Positions 7,594-16,547 of a DNA stretch of 64,000 nucleotides are shown here, piece after piece (position 1 is the stretch's first letter; each line of letters begins with the position of its first letter). Made by a program: the position numbers and the translations under genes. The notes beneath the pieces were generated by a model. It did not search any database. It was not told the origin of the DNA and worked only from the letters and a program-made list of their open reading frames with translations. Source of the stretch: Corynebacterium sp. NML130628 (GTDB taxonomy: Bacteria; Actinomycetota; Actinomycetes; Mycobacteriales; Mycobacteriaceae); NCBI RefSeq assembly GCF_001875665.1, contig NZ_MLAL01000021.1:1-64000 (forward strand). The letters are read 5' to 3'.

Positions 7594-9470
7594 ATGGACA
7601 TTTCAATGCCACAGGACGCCCAGCATGCGCTCGCGCTGATGCTCAAGGGCGAGAGTGTTGTGATCGACGGCGGGCACGGCACCGGCAAGTCCACGCTGCT
7701 GCGCACGTTCATGGAAGCGAATGACGCGCTGCCCGATAGCCTGCGCAAACGAGTGCTGTCCGTCGCGCTGTTGGGGCTCGCGGCGGACGGCATCGGCGGG
7801 ATGACGATCGACTCTGCATTCAACTTCGACCCCTTCATGACGCTCGACGACGTCCTACCCGGCGGTTCCTGGGACATCGACAGTGCAAAGCTACTGCTCA
7901 GCTTGGTTGAGACATTAATTATTGACGACGCCGACAACGTCAACACAGAGCTCCTGCTGATGATGAGCGTGGCCCTGCAGCGCGTGCACAAAAATAGCGA
8001 GGCGTTTGGGGGCGTGCAGCTCATCGCTGCCGGTGACTTTGGTGGCTCCCACTCACCGCAGGTGGTACCGCGAGAAGAACACGGGCAAGATCCCGAGCGT
8101 TACGTATTCCTCTCGTTCGATGGTGTCAATTTCAACGTCAGCTACCACGTCAGTCGTGTCCACGCCGTGGTTGTGGAGCGCGGCGAGATCGTTGCGGACT
8201 TCGGCACGCGGATCAACCCGATGTCGGACTTGGGGCAGTTCGGCCTCGAGAACGAAGTTCCTGAGGGCGGGCTTGCTCTCGCGCCGCGTCTCGAGGACTT
8301 TTGGCCGCTGCTGCTGCGGCAGGCCGCGGGTGGCATTGTCGTCGGTGATCGGCTCGAGATGGCGCAGGACGCCGTCCGATACCAGGCACGAGGCCTCGAT
8401 ATGGGACACGAGCATGGTATCGACGCCGAAGCCCTCGACATCGTTGTTGAGGGCAGCAACGTCATCGGGCGCGCGCACTCAATGGCGCTCGACTTCCTCT
8501 CAGGAGACGTCGAGATCCCCTACGTGCGGCCGGTACCCGACGCATCCGATACGCAAGAAGCGCGCTCTTCCAGCCGTTTTGGGCGCCCGCCGCCCCACTC
8601 AAATTGGATCAGACCCGCGCGACAGACTCCGATAATGCCTGGGCAGCCTTCTCCGGCTCTGGCGTGGAAGTCAACGACCAACGCATGCTCCAACAGACTG
8701 CCCTGCGGCTATCTTCCTGGGCGATATCGCGCGGTGTTTGGACGAAGCAGGCCGAAAAGGAAGTGCGCAGCCGCGCCGCCATGACAGGGTTGACACACGT
8801 GTCCCTCCCAGAAGGCGAAGATGACAACATCGACATTCCAGCGCTGCTCTCCCCAGGCACGCGGGTGGTGTTTACGGGCTGTCGAGAAGCCATCAGCATC
8901 TACGATGGCGAAGCCCAGCTCATCTCCGCCTGCGAATCTTGCGGCCTCATTTTCGAAAACAGTGTCTCTGAGACCACGTGCGACGCCCTTGTGGCGTGGG
9001 ACCCGGCATCAATGTCACGCAAAGCGAGAACCGCCAGGGAGCTGGGCATACCGATCATCACGTTCGCCGATTTTGAACACTGGTATGGGTACTACACGGG
9101 TGATCCCTTCCAGACCTTCCTCGCCGACATCCTCGAGAAAGGCAATCAGGTGGCGTTCCGCGGCTCGATCGTCATCAACGGAATCCACGTCACCGATGGT
9201 GCGCGCATGGCGTACCTGTGCGACGAGATCGGACTCGTTTACAGTCCCGAAATGCCCATCGCGTTGTGCGACGCCCTCATCACCGACGACGTGAACTTCG
9301 GGCCGCACGACACCCCGCACATCCCAGTGGAGGCATTCGGCGCGTGGATGAACAGGGAGTTTGCGTCCAAGGGACAGTTCTTCACCGAAGACTTCTTCAT
9401 CCCCGCCGACATCACCGCGCTGTATGGCCCGGACGAGCTGCTGGCCAAGATCGACGAGAGCAAGGCTTGA
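7594..9470 (+). pseudogene. ATPase / exonuclease-like / BRCT protein, frameshifted
   Basis: Two frames make one protein of about 625 residues. Frame 1 has a P-loop ATPase part with Walker A GGHGTGKST (residues 26-34) and Walker B LIIDDAD (108-114). A segment resembling DEDD exonuclease domains follows (FLSFDGVNFN, DFGTRINPMSDLGQF), although the usual second acidic residue is absent. After TQEA (about 8558-8568, in a GCGCGC run) it passes to a frame reading LFQPFWAPAAPLKLDQ. That frame ends in a BRCT domain (GTRVVFTG, GIPIITFADF). Exonuclease plus BRCT is a known architecture; the ATPase addition is less usual. A TTG at 8604 could start a separate C-terminal protein. Confidence 0.6.
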
Positions 9471-9497
9471 CCCTGACGTCACGTCAGACTGCACAAT
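9467..9497 (+). promoter_or_regulatory. MerR-type promoter with 19-bp spacer and central dyad
   Basis: A -35-like TTGACC (9467-9472) and -10-like CACAAT (9492-9497) are separated by 19 bp that contain the perfect 15-bp dyad CTGACGTCACGTCAG (9473-9487). Long spacers holding the binding dyad are typical of MerR-family promoters. The expected transcription start is about 9504-9505, at the ATG of the downstream regulator. The -35 overlaps the stop codon of the upstream gene. Confidence 0.65.
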
Positions 9498-9504
9498 GAC
9501 TGCC

Positions 9505-10293
9505 ATGACCAACAACGAAGAGCTTTACACAGTCGGCGAAGTGGCCAACGCATTCGGGATCACGGTGCGAACCCTGCACCACTGGGAGCAGGCTGGCCTC
9601 ATCGAACCTGTGTACCGCAGCTGGTCAAACTACAGGCTGTACACACCAGACGATCTGGAGCGCATCCAGCACATTCTGGTCTACCGGACCACCGGCATGA
9701 AACTGTCTGAAATTAAAAAAGTACTCTCCCACCCCACCTCGAACCAGGAGCACCTGCGCAAGCAACACAAACGCCTGCTTGAGGAGCGCTCGCGGATCGA
9801 TGGGATGGTGGTAGCCGTCGAAACGTTATTGGAGCAAGCAATGAATAACCACAAACCAACCCTCGAAGAAATCGGCGAGATCCTCGGCGACCCGAACTAC
9901 GCCGAGCACCAGGCCGAAGCGCACGAAGCCTACGGCGACACAGCTGGCTGGGCACAGTATCAGGGCCGCACCGGCACCTGGGGTACGAACGACTGGGAGG
10001 ACAGCAAGCAGCGTTTCGACGCCATCGATGCCAAACTCGCAGACGCTGTTCGCCGCGGCGTGCCCACCGACAGCGCGGAGGCCGCCGAACTCGTCGAGGA
10101 GCACCGGAAGGTGATCGGGCAGTTCTTCGACGTCACCCCAGAGATCCAGTTTCAGATCTCGCGCGGCTACATCGCCGATGAACGTTTCAAACGCTACTAC
10201 GAAGAACGTCAGACTGGCCTAGCACAGTGGCTCGCCGACGCCATCGCGCACGCGACCGGCCACAGCACCGAAATCGACGAAAGCAAAGCCTAG
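9505..10293 (+). CDS. MerR-family regulator with TipA-like drug-binding domain
   Basis: About 262 residues. The N-terminal winged helix reads ELYTVGEVANAFGITVRTLH and then HWEQAGLIEPVYRSWSNYRL, followed by the coiled dimerisation helix. The C-terminal half (from about residue 115, PTLEEIGEILGDPNYAEHQA onwards) matches the TipAS antibiotic-recognition domain with its conserved pattern of W and Y residues (WAQYQGRTGTW). The ATG at 9505 is chosen because the promoter predicts a leaderless transcript; ATG 9496 is an in-frame alternative overlapping the -10. TipA proteins activate their own promoter upon binding thiopeptides or other ligands; autoregulation is inferred from the dyad. Confidence 0.85.
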   Translation: MTNNEELYTVGEVANAFGITVRTLHHWEQAGLIEPVYRSWSNYRLYTPDDLERIQHILVYRTTGMKLSEIKKVLSHPTSNQEHLRKQHKRLLEERSRIDGMVVAVETLLEQAMNNHKPTLEEIGEILGDPNYAEHQAEAHEAYGDTAGWAQYQGRTGTWGTNDWEDSKQRFDAIDAKLADAVRRGVPTDSAEAAELVEEHRKVIGQFFDVTPEIQFQISRGYIADERFKRYYEERQTGLAQWLADAIAHATGHSTEIDESKA

Positions 10294-10299
10294 CCGGGC

Positions 10300-11703
10300 C
10301 TAGCGCAACAGGCGCTTGCCCAACCGCAACGCGAGCGCCATCGCGTCCGCAACCCGCTTCCCGCCACCAGCGCCAACCCCGCCGAGCGACACGTGCCGCT
10401 GCGCCGCCACGGTGCGCGCCTCGGTGTACTTCAGCAGGCCCTCATCGCCGTGGCGCCGCCCCACACCCGACTGCTTCCACCCACCCATCGGCGCGTCCAT
10501 CGACGCCCACGCGGCGGCGTACCCCTCGTTGATGTTCACCGTCCCCGCATGCACATGCGCCGCGACCACGCACGCCTCATCCTCCGCACCCCAAATCGAA
10601 GCGTTGAGCCCATAGTCAGTGTCATTCATCTTCTCGACGCCCACCTCCGGCCCATCCACCACCTCCACGTAGACGACCGGCCCGAACACCTCCTCGCGAT
10701 ACAGGTCCGCGTCCTCCGGGACATCCACCAGGATGGTCGGCGCGTAAAACGTATCCCCGAGCCGCGGCAACGCCTCCCCACCGGCCAGGACGGTGGCTCC
10801 TTTGTCCACGGCGTCGTGGACAAAGGCTTCGACACGCGCGCGGTGCTCCGCGGAAATCAACGAGCCGACGTCATCACCCCACCCGTGGCCGATGCGCAGG
10901 CCTTTCGTCAACGCCACAAAGCGCGCAAGGAACTCGTCCGCCACGGCGCGGTCCACGTACACCCGCTCCACGGAAATGCACAGTTGGCCAGTGTTGCTGA
11001 AACAGGCGTCCACGGCACCGCGCGCCGCCGTCTCCGGGTCCGCGCTGGCCAACACCAACAGCGGATTCTTGCCACCGAGCTCCGCGGAGAACCCGATCAG
11101 GCGCTCCCCGGCCTGCGCGGCAAGCGCCCGGCCCGTCGCAGTGGACCCGGTAAACATCAAGAAGTCACACCGCTTCACGATCTCCTGCCCGACCGTTTTC
11201 CCACTCCCCTCCACAACCTGGAACAGATCAGCGGGCAGCCCGGCCTGCACCAGCAGCTGGTGGGCGCGCTGCGCAGTGCGCGGGGTTTGCGAATCCGGCT
11301 TGAGCACCACCGCGTTGCCCGCAATCAGCGCCGCCACCGCATCCGACACCGCCAGCGACAGCGGATAGTTCCACGGCGCAATCACCCCCACCACGCCCTT
11401 CGGCGCCCGGTGCACCTCAGTCCGGGTCACTACAGGCATGGCGCCGCGCACCCGGGCTGGCGCCAACAAGGTTTTTGCGCGGTACGCGTAGTGACGTGCC
11501 GTGATCGCTACGTCCATCACTTCGTCGAACGCGTTGTGTTTCGCTTTGCCCGTCTCCTGCTGGATCAGGTCCACCAGCTCGTCGCGGTGGGCAAGGATCA
11601 GGTCGTGGTAGCGGAGGAAGATGCGGCTGCGCTGGCGCAGCGGCGTCGTCGCCCAGGTGCGCTGTGCCGCGCGGGCGGTGTCGAAGGCGTGCTGTACTGA
11701 CAT
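10300..11703 (-). CDS. Succinate-semialdehyde dehydrogenase-type aldehyde dehydrogenase
   Basis: A 467-residue NAD(P)-dependent aldehyde dehydrogenase. Visible family motifs are PWNYPLSLAVSDAVAALIAG (substrate/cofactor region), FTGSTATGRALA, the glutamate motif ELGGKNPL and the cysteine motif FSNTGQLCISVERVYV holding the catalytic Cys. The sequence is closest in style to GabD2-like succinate-semialdehyde dehydrogenases, which oxidise succinic semialdehyde to succinate. ATG 11703 gives a normal N-terminus (MSVQHAFDTARAAQRTW); the longer frame upstream lacks support. It is convergent with the MerR gene, with a 6-bp gap. Substrate specificity is not certain. Confidence 0.8.
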   Translation of the reverse strand: MSVQHAFDTARAAQRTWATTPLRQRSRIFLRYHDLILAHRDELVDLIQQETGKAKHNAFDEVMDVAITARHYAYRAKTLLAPARVRGAMPVVTRTEVHRAPKGVVGVIAPWNYPLSLAVSDAVAALIAGNAVVLKPDSQTPRTAQRAHQLLVQAGLPADLFQVVEGSGKTVGQEIVKRCDFLMFTGSTATGRALAAQAGERLIGFSAELGGKNPLLVLASADPETAARGAVDACFSNTGQLCISVERVYVDRAVADEFLARFVALTKGLRIGHGWGDDVGSLISAEHRARVEAFVHDAVDKGATVLAGGEALPRLGDTFYAPTILVDVPEDADLYREEVFGPVVYVEVVDGPEVGVEKMNDTDYGLNASIWGAEDEACVVAAHVHAGTVNINEGYAAAWASMDAPMGGWKQSGVGRRHGDEGLLKYTEARTVAAQRHVSLGGVGAGGGKRVADAMALALRLGKRLLR

Positions 11704-11804
11704 ACAGCCCAGGGTAGCGCCACCACTGGCGGGCGCTTTTGCGTGGAAAGCAACACCAGAAACCACACCAAAGAATCGCGGTCACGGGGGCGAGTCCACA
11801 AAAG

Positions 11805-12089
11805 TTAGGGAGAATCGAAAAAAGAAGTTAAATCGTGGAGGAGACCCGGAGTCGGTAATTGTTTGAGAAATTCAGCGAGATCCCTATCAATCATGTACGC
11901 CAGGTCAACGCACTGTTCATAACATTGATTGGGTGTCAGCCTTGTAGCCGAGCCAGTAATCGCGACCCCGTTTGGAGCTAGGGACTCGTGATGCGCAATC
12001 CGGTTTCGAATCCATCCGCCCCGATTGAGACAAAGTAGCTTTTCAGATACCTTAGAGCGCGTATTCCCCTCTCGCGTGAAGTCACCCGT
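11805..12089 (-). pseudogene. C-terminal remnant of an Abi-like HEPN protein
   Basis: An open minus-strand frame of 95 codons with no start. It contains LNRGGWIRNRIAHHESLAPN, matching the RNRxAHHE signature of Abi-like proteins, whose R-x4-6-H motif belongs to HEPN-type RNase domains. A helical tail follows (YEQCVDLAYMIDRDLAEFLK). A TGA upstream closes the frame, so only the last part of an abortive-infection-type protein survives. It lies in an otherwise gene-free 570-bp gap. The motif is clear; function is presumably lost. Confidence 0.55.
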
Positions 12090-12168
12090 TCAGCGGATTG
12101 GCTGCGGAGGGGTTTTCTTATCGCTGAGTCGGCGCCTTTGTCTTTTGGGCACTCCACCCAACCAGCGC

Positions 12169-12247
12169 GACACCAAATTCCTTGTTTTGGACTGGTGAGT
12201 TTCGCGTTTCCCCAGGTCGCCGATTTTTACAGAGGGAATGTGGTGTC
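12169..12247 (-). repeat. Type A intergenic repeat, copy 1
   Basis: 79 bp with ends GACACCAAATTCC (12169-12181) and GGAATGTGGTGTC, and the core in minus orientation (GCGTTTCCCCAGGTCGC at its centre). It is the only isolated copy in the left third of the window. It lies between the Abi remnant and the DUF4229 gene. Confidence 0.8.
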
Positions 12248-12277
12248 CACTCGAGGAGCCCCACAGGTCCTACAGCG

Positions 12278-12583
12278 CTACCGCTCCGCCAGCTCGGCCT
12301 CGATCCACGCCTTGCGGGCCTGGCGCTGCTCCTTCCAATGAGCAAGAGCCTGGACGGCCTCGATGCGTTGCTTCTTAAACACCAACATGGACAACGGGAA
12401 CGCCACGATGAGGGCTAAAAGGGCCGACATGATCAGCGGCACGGGCGCCCCAACCGCTACGGCGAGCAGCTGGATCACCACTGTCAAGACGATGAATAGC
12501 AGCAGCCGGTACAGCCCGTAGATGGCGGCGGCTTTGTTGGCGCGGCGTTTCGCGCTTGGGTCAACTTCGGGGGCTTCGCTCAT
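12278..12583 (-). CDS. DUF4229-type small membrane protein
   Basis: About 101 residues with a short acidic/basic N-terminus and two adjacent membrane segments (LYRLLLFIVLTVVIQLLAVA and PLIMSALLALIVAFPLSMLV), then a charged C-terminal helix (EQRQARKAWIEAELAER). This layout matches DUF4229 proteins of Corynebacteriales. ATG 12583 (MSEAPEVDP) is preferred over the one 9 bp upstream, but no clear ribosome-binding site is seen. It is divergent from the next small membrane protein. No function is known. Confidence 0.7.
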   Translation of the reverse strand: MSEAPEVDPSAKRRANKAAAIYGLYRLLLFIVLTVVIQLLAVAVGAPVPLIMSALLALIVAFPLSMLVFKKQRIEAVQALAHWKEQRQARKAWIEAELAER

Positions 12584-12624
12584 GGGGACCATGGGGACTT
12601 AGCCTAACCCAAACCGGAACAAGT

Positions 12625-12891
12625 ATGTTAGAGGGCATGGGACGCCTTCTTCTGCTCGCACTGATCATTCTTGCCGCGTACTTGATGTGGCGCGCGTTCG
12701 GCCCGGGGTCGAATGAGCGGTACGGGGTGCCGCAGCGGGAACAGCCGCCTGTTATTAAGGGGCCGGATGATGATGAGGAGTTCCTGTGGGAGATCGAGAA
12801 GAAGAGGTTTAAAGAACGCCGGGCCCGCGAGGAGGCGGAGCGTCGGCGTCGTGAAGAGGAGGAGCGTCGGAGGAAGCGCGGCGAGGACTAG
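12625..12891 (+). CDS. Small single-pass membrane protein with charged coiled tail
   Basis: About 88 residues: one N-terminal membrane helix (LLLLALIILAAYLMWRAFG), then a proline-containing linker and a strongly charged Arg/Glu-rich tail (FKERRAREEAERRRREEEER) likely to form a coiled coil facing the cytoplasm. ATG 12625 is used; ATG 12637 is possible. Its end overlaps by 4 bp the stop of galE on the other strand. The family was not recognised; similar small proteins occur beside the cytochrome c genes of corynebacteria. Confidence 0.65.
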   Translation: MLEGMGRLLLLALIILAAYLMWRAFGPGSNERYGVPQREQPPVIKGPDDDEEFLWEIEKKRFKERRAREEAERRRREEEERRRKRGED

Positions 12892-13880
12892 CTGCGCGTT
12901 GCTTCTTCTGCGAGGACCTCGGGGAGCTTCTCGGCCCAGGCCAGGGAGTCGCGGACGCCCTGCTCGATGGTGAGCTCTGGCTCCCAGCCAAGCACCTCGC
13001 GCGCCTTGTCGATGCGCGGCGCGCAACCGGCGACGTCGCCCTCGCGTGGCGGTGCGGTGGTGACCTCCATGTCGGAGCCGCTGGCGGCCTTGAACGCTTC
13101 GGCGAGCTCAAAGACGGTGGTGCCGGTGCCGGTGCCCAGGTTGATGACCTCGTATGGGGCGAGGTCCGCCTTCAACGCAGCGACGTGTGCGCGGGCGAGG
13201 TCCCACACGTGGACGTAGTCGCGTAGGCCGGAGCCATCGCGGGTTGGCCAGTCGACACCGGTGACCGTGAATGCTTCACCCTTCTGGTGGGCGGTGATCA
13301 TCTTGCCCAGCGCGTGGGATGGCAGCGGGTTCTGCAGGCCGGTGCGCAGCTGCGGGTCGGCGCCGATCGGGTTGAAGTAGCGCAGGGCCACGGCCTGGAT
13401 CTGACCGGCGGCAGCGGCGTCGGCCATGACGCGCTCCAGCATCCACTTCGACGCAGCATATGGACTGGTCGGCGCGACGACGGAGGACTCGTTGACGGTG
13501 AAGTCCTCGTCCGCCTGGTACATCGCTGCGGTGGAGCTGAGCATGACGCGTTTCACGCCGCGGTCGCGGAGGACTTGCAGCATCTTGGTTGCGCGGCCGA
13601 CGTTGACGTCGTAGTACTCGAGCGGCTGCGCGACGGACTCCGGCACGAGGATCTTGGCCGCGCAGTGGATGACGGCTTCGATGTCGGGGTGGTCGTCGAA
13701 AATTTTGTTCAGCAGCTCGGTGTCGGCGATGTCGCCCTCGTAGTGGTCGAAACGCTCGGCGAAGACGCGCAGGCCAGTCGAGTAGTCATCCAGGATGACC
13801 GGGGTGATGCCTGCGTCCGAGCAGCACGATGCGATTGTGGAGCCGATGTAGCCGGCCCCTCCTGTAATCAGTGTTTTCAT
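12888..13880 (-). CDS. galE: UDP-glucose 4-epimerase
   Basis: A 330-residue short-chain dehydrogenase of the extended type that interconverts UDP-glucose and UDP-galactose, which supplies galactose for arabinogalactan. Seen: the N-terminal NAD motif ITGGAGYIGS, the active-site serine region MLSSTAAMYQ and the YxxxK motif in SPYAASKWMLE, plus RYFNPIGADP and the C-terminal LGWEPELTIEQGVRDSLAW. Length is normal. It starts 1 nt from the end of the cytochrome c assembly gene (shared base at 13880), so it is probably cotranscribed with that operon. Other nucleotide-sugar epimerases cannot be excluded. Confidence 0.85.
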   Translation of the reverse strand: MKTLITGGAGYIGSTIASCCSDAGITPVILDDYSTGLRVFAERFDHYEGDIADTELLNKIFDDHPDIEAVIHCAAKILVPESVAQPLEYYDVNVGRATKMLQVLRDRGVKRVMLSSTAAMYQADEDFTVNESSVVAPTSPYAASKWMLERVMADAAAAGQIQAVALRYFNPIGADPQLRTGLQNPLPSHALGKMITAHQKGEAFTVTGVDWPTRDGSGLRDYVHVWDLARAHVAALKADLAPYEVINLGTGTGTTVFELAEAFKAASGSDMEVTTAPPREGDVAGCAPRIDKAREVLGWEPELTIEQGVRDSLAWAEKLPEVLAEEATRS

Positions 13881-14890
13881 TAGTTCAATCCTGCGTACGA
13901 GTGAAGTCCAGCAATGACAGTATTTACATAGGTCATGTTAAAGATGGTCATGGCCAAGGCAAAAACGTTGATCCACGCGGCCTTCGAATTCTTCCAGCCG
14001 GCGGTGGCGCGCGCGTGCAGGTACGCGGCGTACAGGATCCACGTGATCATGGACACGGTTTCCTTCGCGTCCCAACCCCACGGGCGACCCCAGGCGACCT
14101 CAGCCCAGATCGCGCCGAATACGATGCCGATTCCGAACAGCGGCAGCGTAATGATTGCCGTCTTGTAAGTAATCTGGTCGAGTGTCTTCGCGCTCGGCAG
14201 TGGCTTCGCAATCGCGCCGAAGAACCCATGCTCCTCGCCGCGCGGCTGCCACATGCGCAGCAAGTACAGCAACGCAAAAATGCCCGACACAATGCCTATC
14301 GACGCCCCCACCGACACAGACGAAACGTGCACCGGCAACCAGTAGGACTGCAGCGCCGGCACCACCGGCGCCACGTGCATGTGGAACACGGTGGAGTTCA
14401 AGAACATCGCGATCGCCATCGGGGCGAGCAGCCACGGCCAGATGGTGTGCCAGTTCTTGCGCTGCACCACGATCGCGGCGGCCACCATCACCACGGCCGT
14501 CATCGCCAGGATGTACTCGTACAGGTTGCCCAGCGGGAAGCGCTTCGCCGCCAACCCGCGGGTGATGAAGGACGCCACGTGCAGCACGATGCCGAACCAG
14601 ATCAGGGCCTGCGTCATGTTCGCCCACTTGCGGGCACCGGCGACACGGCGGTCGTATTCGGCTTGGTCGAAGGTGCTGGAGGTGTCGGAGGGGGCGTCGA
14701 TAAGTTCGGAGCCGCCACCGGCGCCGACGGCGACCTTCTGGGCCGTGCGGGTGCGCTCGCGGCGCATGTCGAGCACACCGAACATGCGCCCGTAGTAGAT
14801 ACAGGACATGATCAACGCAGCCAGGTACAAGACGAACGCGGTGCGGAACGTGAGGTCTGAAAGGTCCGCCATCGTGGAGTCGACAAGCAT
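13880..14890 (-). CDS. Cytochrome c biogenesis protein CcsA/CcsB (ResC-like)
   Basis: About 336 residues and 8 or so membrane segments. The tryptophan-rich WWD signature that binds heme outside the membrane is present (WGRPWGWDAKETVSMITWIL), with His residues in flanking loops. In system II cytochrome c maturation it pairs with ResB to export heme and ligate it to CxxCH apocytochromes. The partner gene lies directly upstream. ATG 14890 is chosen; a start at 14872 (MADLSDLTFRT) is also plausible. It belongs to the minus-strand tlpA-ccdA-resB-ccs cluster. Confidence 0.9.
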   Translation of the reverse strand: MLVDSTMADLSDLTFRTAFVLYLAALIMSCIYYGRMFGVLDMRRERTRTAQKVAVGAGGGSELIDAPSDTSSTFDQAEYDRRVAGARKWANMTQALIWFGIVLHVASFITRGLAAKRFPLGNLYEYILAMTAVVMVAAAIVVQRKNWHTIWPWLLAPMAIAMFLNSTVFHMHVAPVVPALQSYWLPVHVSSVSVGASIGIVSGIFALLYLLRMWQPRGEEHGFFGAIAKPLPSAKTLDQITYKTAIITLPLFGIGIVFGAIWAEVAWGRPWGWDAKETVSMITWILYAAYLHARATAGWKNSKAAWINVFALAMTIFNMTYVNTVIAGLHSYAGLN

Positions 14891-14918
14891 GGGGACCAAT
14901 CTACAGCGTCACCGCAGG

Positions 14919-16547
14919 TTAGCCAAGGTCATCAACCTCAAAGGAGGGGTGAACTTCGGACGGAGTGCCCAAGATTTCCTCCACAATATCTTCAAACTCG
15001 GTACCCCATCCCGCACGGTCCGTGCGCGCCAGGCCGGCGAGCTCCACGTGGGTGCCGGTGGCCGTCGGGGTCAGGCGGATCCACAGGCGGCGGCGCTTAA
15101 TGGTCAGCGAGCCCGCCAGCGCAGCCAGCATGATCACGGAGGTGGCCAGCATCCAGCCCTGGGTCGGGTCGTGGGAGATCTGGTAGTTCGCGTACTCGGC
15201 GGCGCCATCGAAGCGCACGCGGATGCCACCCTCAAGGGTGGTTTCCTCTCCCGGCACCAGGTTGACCCGCTCCACCTTCTGCAGGCGGCCCTCCGCGATC
15301 AGGTTCTGGTCCAGCACGAAAATGTTCTGCGGGCGGCCGGTGTCCAGGCCGGCATCGCCGACGTAAATATCCACCGCCATCGCCGGGTCCTGCATCGCGG
15401 GGAACGCGGACTGCAGCATGTCGCCGTTGACGCCGGTCCACTGGGCGGTCGGCGCGAAGTTGCCCTCGATGGCGATCTGGTGTTCGCGGCGCTCGGTGAG
15501 GTCCGGGTACATGCCTGCCGGCGGGTCGAAACGCATCACTCCGGCGGACAGGAAGTTCTGCACGTCCGTGGGCCGAAACTGCAACATCTGGGTGCGTGAT
15601 TCCCCGTTCGGCCAGGTGATGGTCACCTGCGGGGCAAACCCGTGGCCCTGCAGGTAGACGCGGTTGCCGTCCACGCGCAGCGGGTGGTTGACCTGCAGCG
15701 TGAAGTCCTCCCACTGCTCACGCGGGGCGCTCACGTCCGCGGTGTAGGCCACGTCCGACCAGAACCCGTTCGCCTGCCCGGTGCTGAGGTATTCGGCACG
15801 GAAGTTCTTCGACTCGATGCAGAACGGGTGCAGGCCGGTGCCGTCGAAGAGCGGGCCGGCGCGGAAAACGTCGAAGTTCGCGGGCGACGTATTACAGAAC
15901 TGGCGCGGCTGTTCCACCGGCACCGCGTACTGCGACTCGGACTCGGTCACCATGATGACCTGGCCCTCGTAGAACACCATGCGGCCCGCCGCGAACGCCA
16001 CAATCATGCCGACCAGCCCGATGTGGAACAGCAGGTTCATCAGCTCGCGGGAGTAACCGCGCTCCGCAGAGATGGAGAACGCCCCGGCGCGGTCCTCCTC
16101 CGGCTGGTAGGTGGCCACGTGCCACCTGCGCAGCACCGCGCGCGCTTTCGCCTCCAGCTCGTCCTTCGGCGTATCGACGTCCCCCTCCGCATGCAGCGGC
16201 ATCCTGGACAAGTACTTCGGTGCCCTGGTCGGCGTGGTCCGGTATGCACGCCAGTGGTCAATCGAGCGCGGGATGATGCACCCGACCAGCGAGACCATCA
16301 GCAACGTGACGATGGCGACGAACCAGGTGGAATCGAAGACGTCGAAAAGCTGGAGCTTGTCGTAGATCGGCCCCATGGTTGGGTTGGCGCGCAGGTAGTC
16401 GTCCACCAACGTCGCGGAGACCGTCCGCTGTGGCAGCAGCGCGCCCGGGATGGAGGCGAGCGAAAGCAAAAACAGGAGCAGCAGCGCGGTGCGCATACTG
16501 GTCAGCCAGTGCCACGACCTGCGTAGCCACGTCCATGCAGTGCTCAT
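14919..16547 (-). CDS. resB: Cytochrome c biogenesis protein ResB
   Basis: A 542-residue membrane protein of the ResB family: three N-terminal membrane segments (LTSMRTALLLLFLLSLASIP, FVAIVTLLMVSLVGCIIP, LMNLLFHIGLVGMIVAFAAG), a large extracytoplasmic domain and a C-terminal segment before the cytoplasmic tail. ResB and CcsA form the heme-delivery and ligation complex of system II. The stop/start spacing to ccdA is zero (16547/16548), so the genes are translated together. Confidence 0.9.
   Translation of the reverse strand: MSTAWTWLRRSWHWLTSMRTALLLLFLLSLASIPGALLPQRTVSATLVDDYLRANPTMGPIYDKLQLFDVFDSTWFVAIVTLLMVSLVGCIIPRSIDHWRAYRTTPTRAPKYLSRMPLHAEGDVDTPKDELEAKARAVLRRWHVATYQPEEDRAGAFSISAERGYSRELMNLLFHIGLVGMIVAFAAGRMVFYEGQVIMVTESESQYAVPVEQPRQFCNTSPANFDVFRAGPLFDGTGLHPFCIESKNFRAEYLSTGQANGFWSDVAYTADVSAPREQWEDFTLQVNHPLRVDGNRVYLQGHGFAPQVTITWPNGESRTQMLQFRPTDVQNFLSAGVMRFDPPAGMYPDLTERREHQIAIEGNFAPTAQWTGVNGDMLQSAFPAMQDPAMAVDIYVGDAGLDTGRPQNIFVLDQNLIAEGRLQKVERVNLVPGEETTLEGGIRVRFDGAAEYANYQISHDPTQGWMLATSVIMLAALAGSLTIKRRRLWIRLTPTATGTHVELAGLARTDRAGWGTEFEDIVEEILGTPSEVHPSFEVDDLG

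Noticed and set aside
9448-10293. Identical C-termini IDESKA in the BRCT gene and the MerR gene
   Set aside because: Only six residues, with different codons; it could be chance and no duplication is visible around it.
11990-12030. Possible tRNA T-arm (GGTTTCGAATCC)
   Set aside because: No acceptor stem or anticodon arm can be built, and the same bases encode the conserved RNRIAHHE motif on the other strand.
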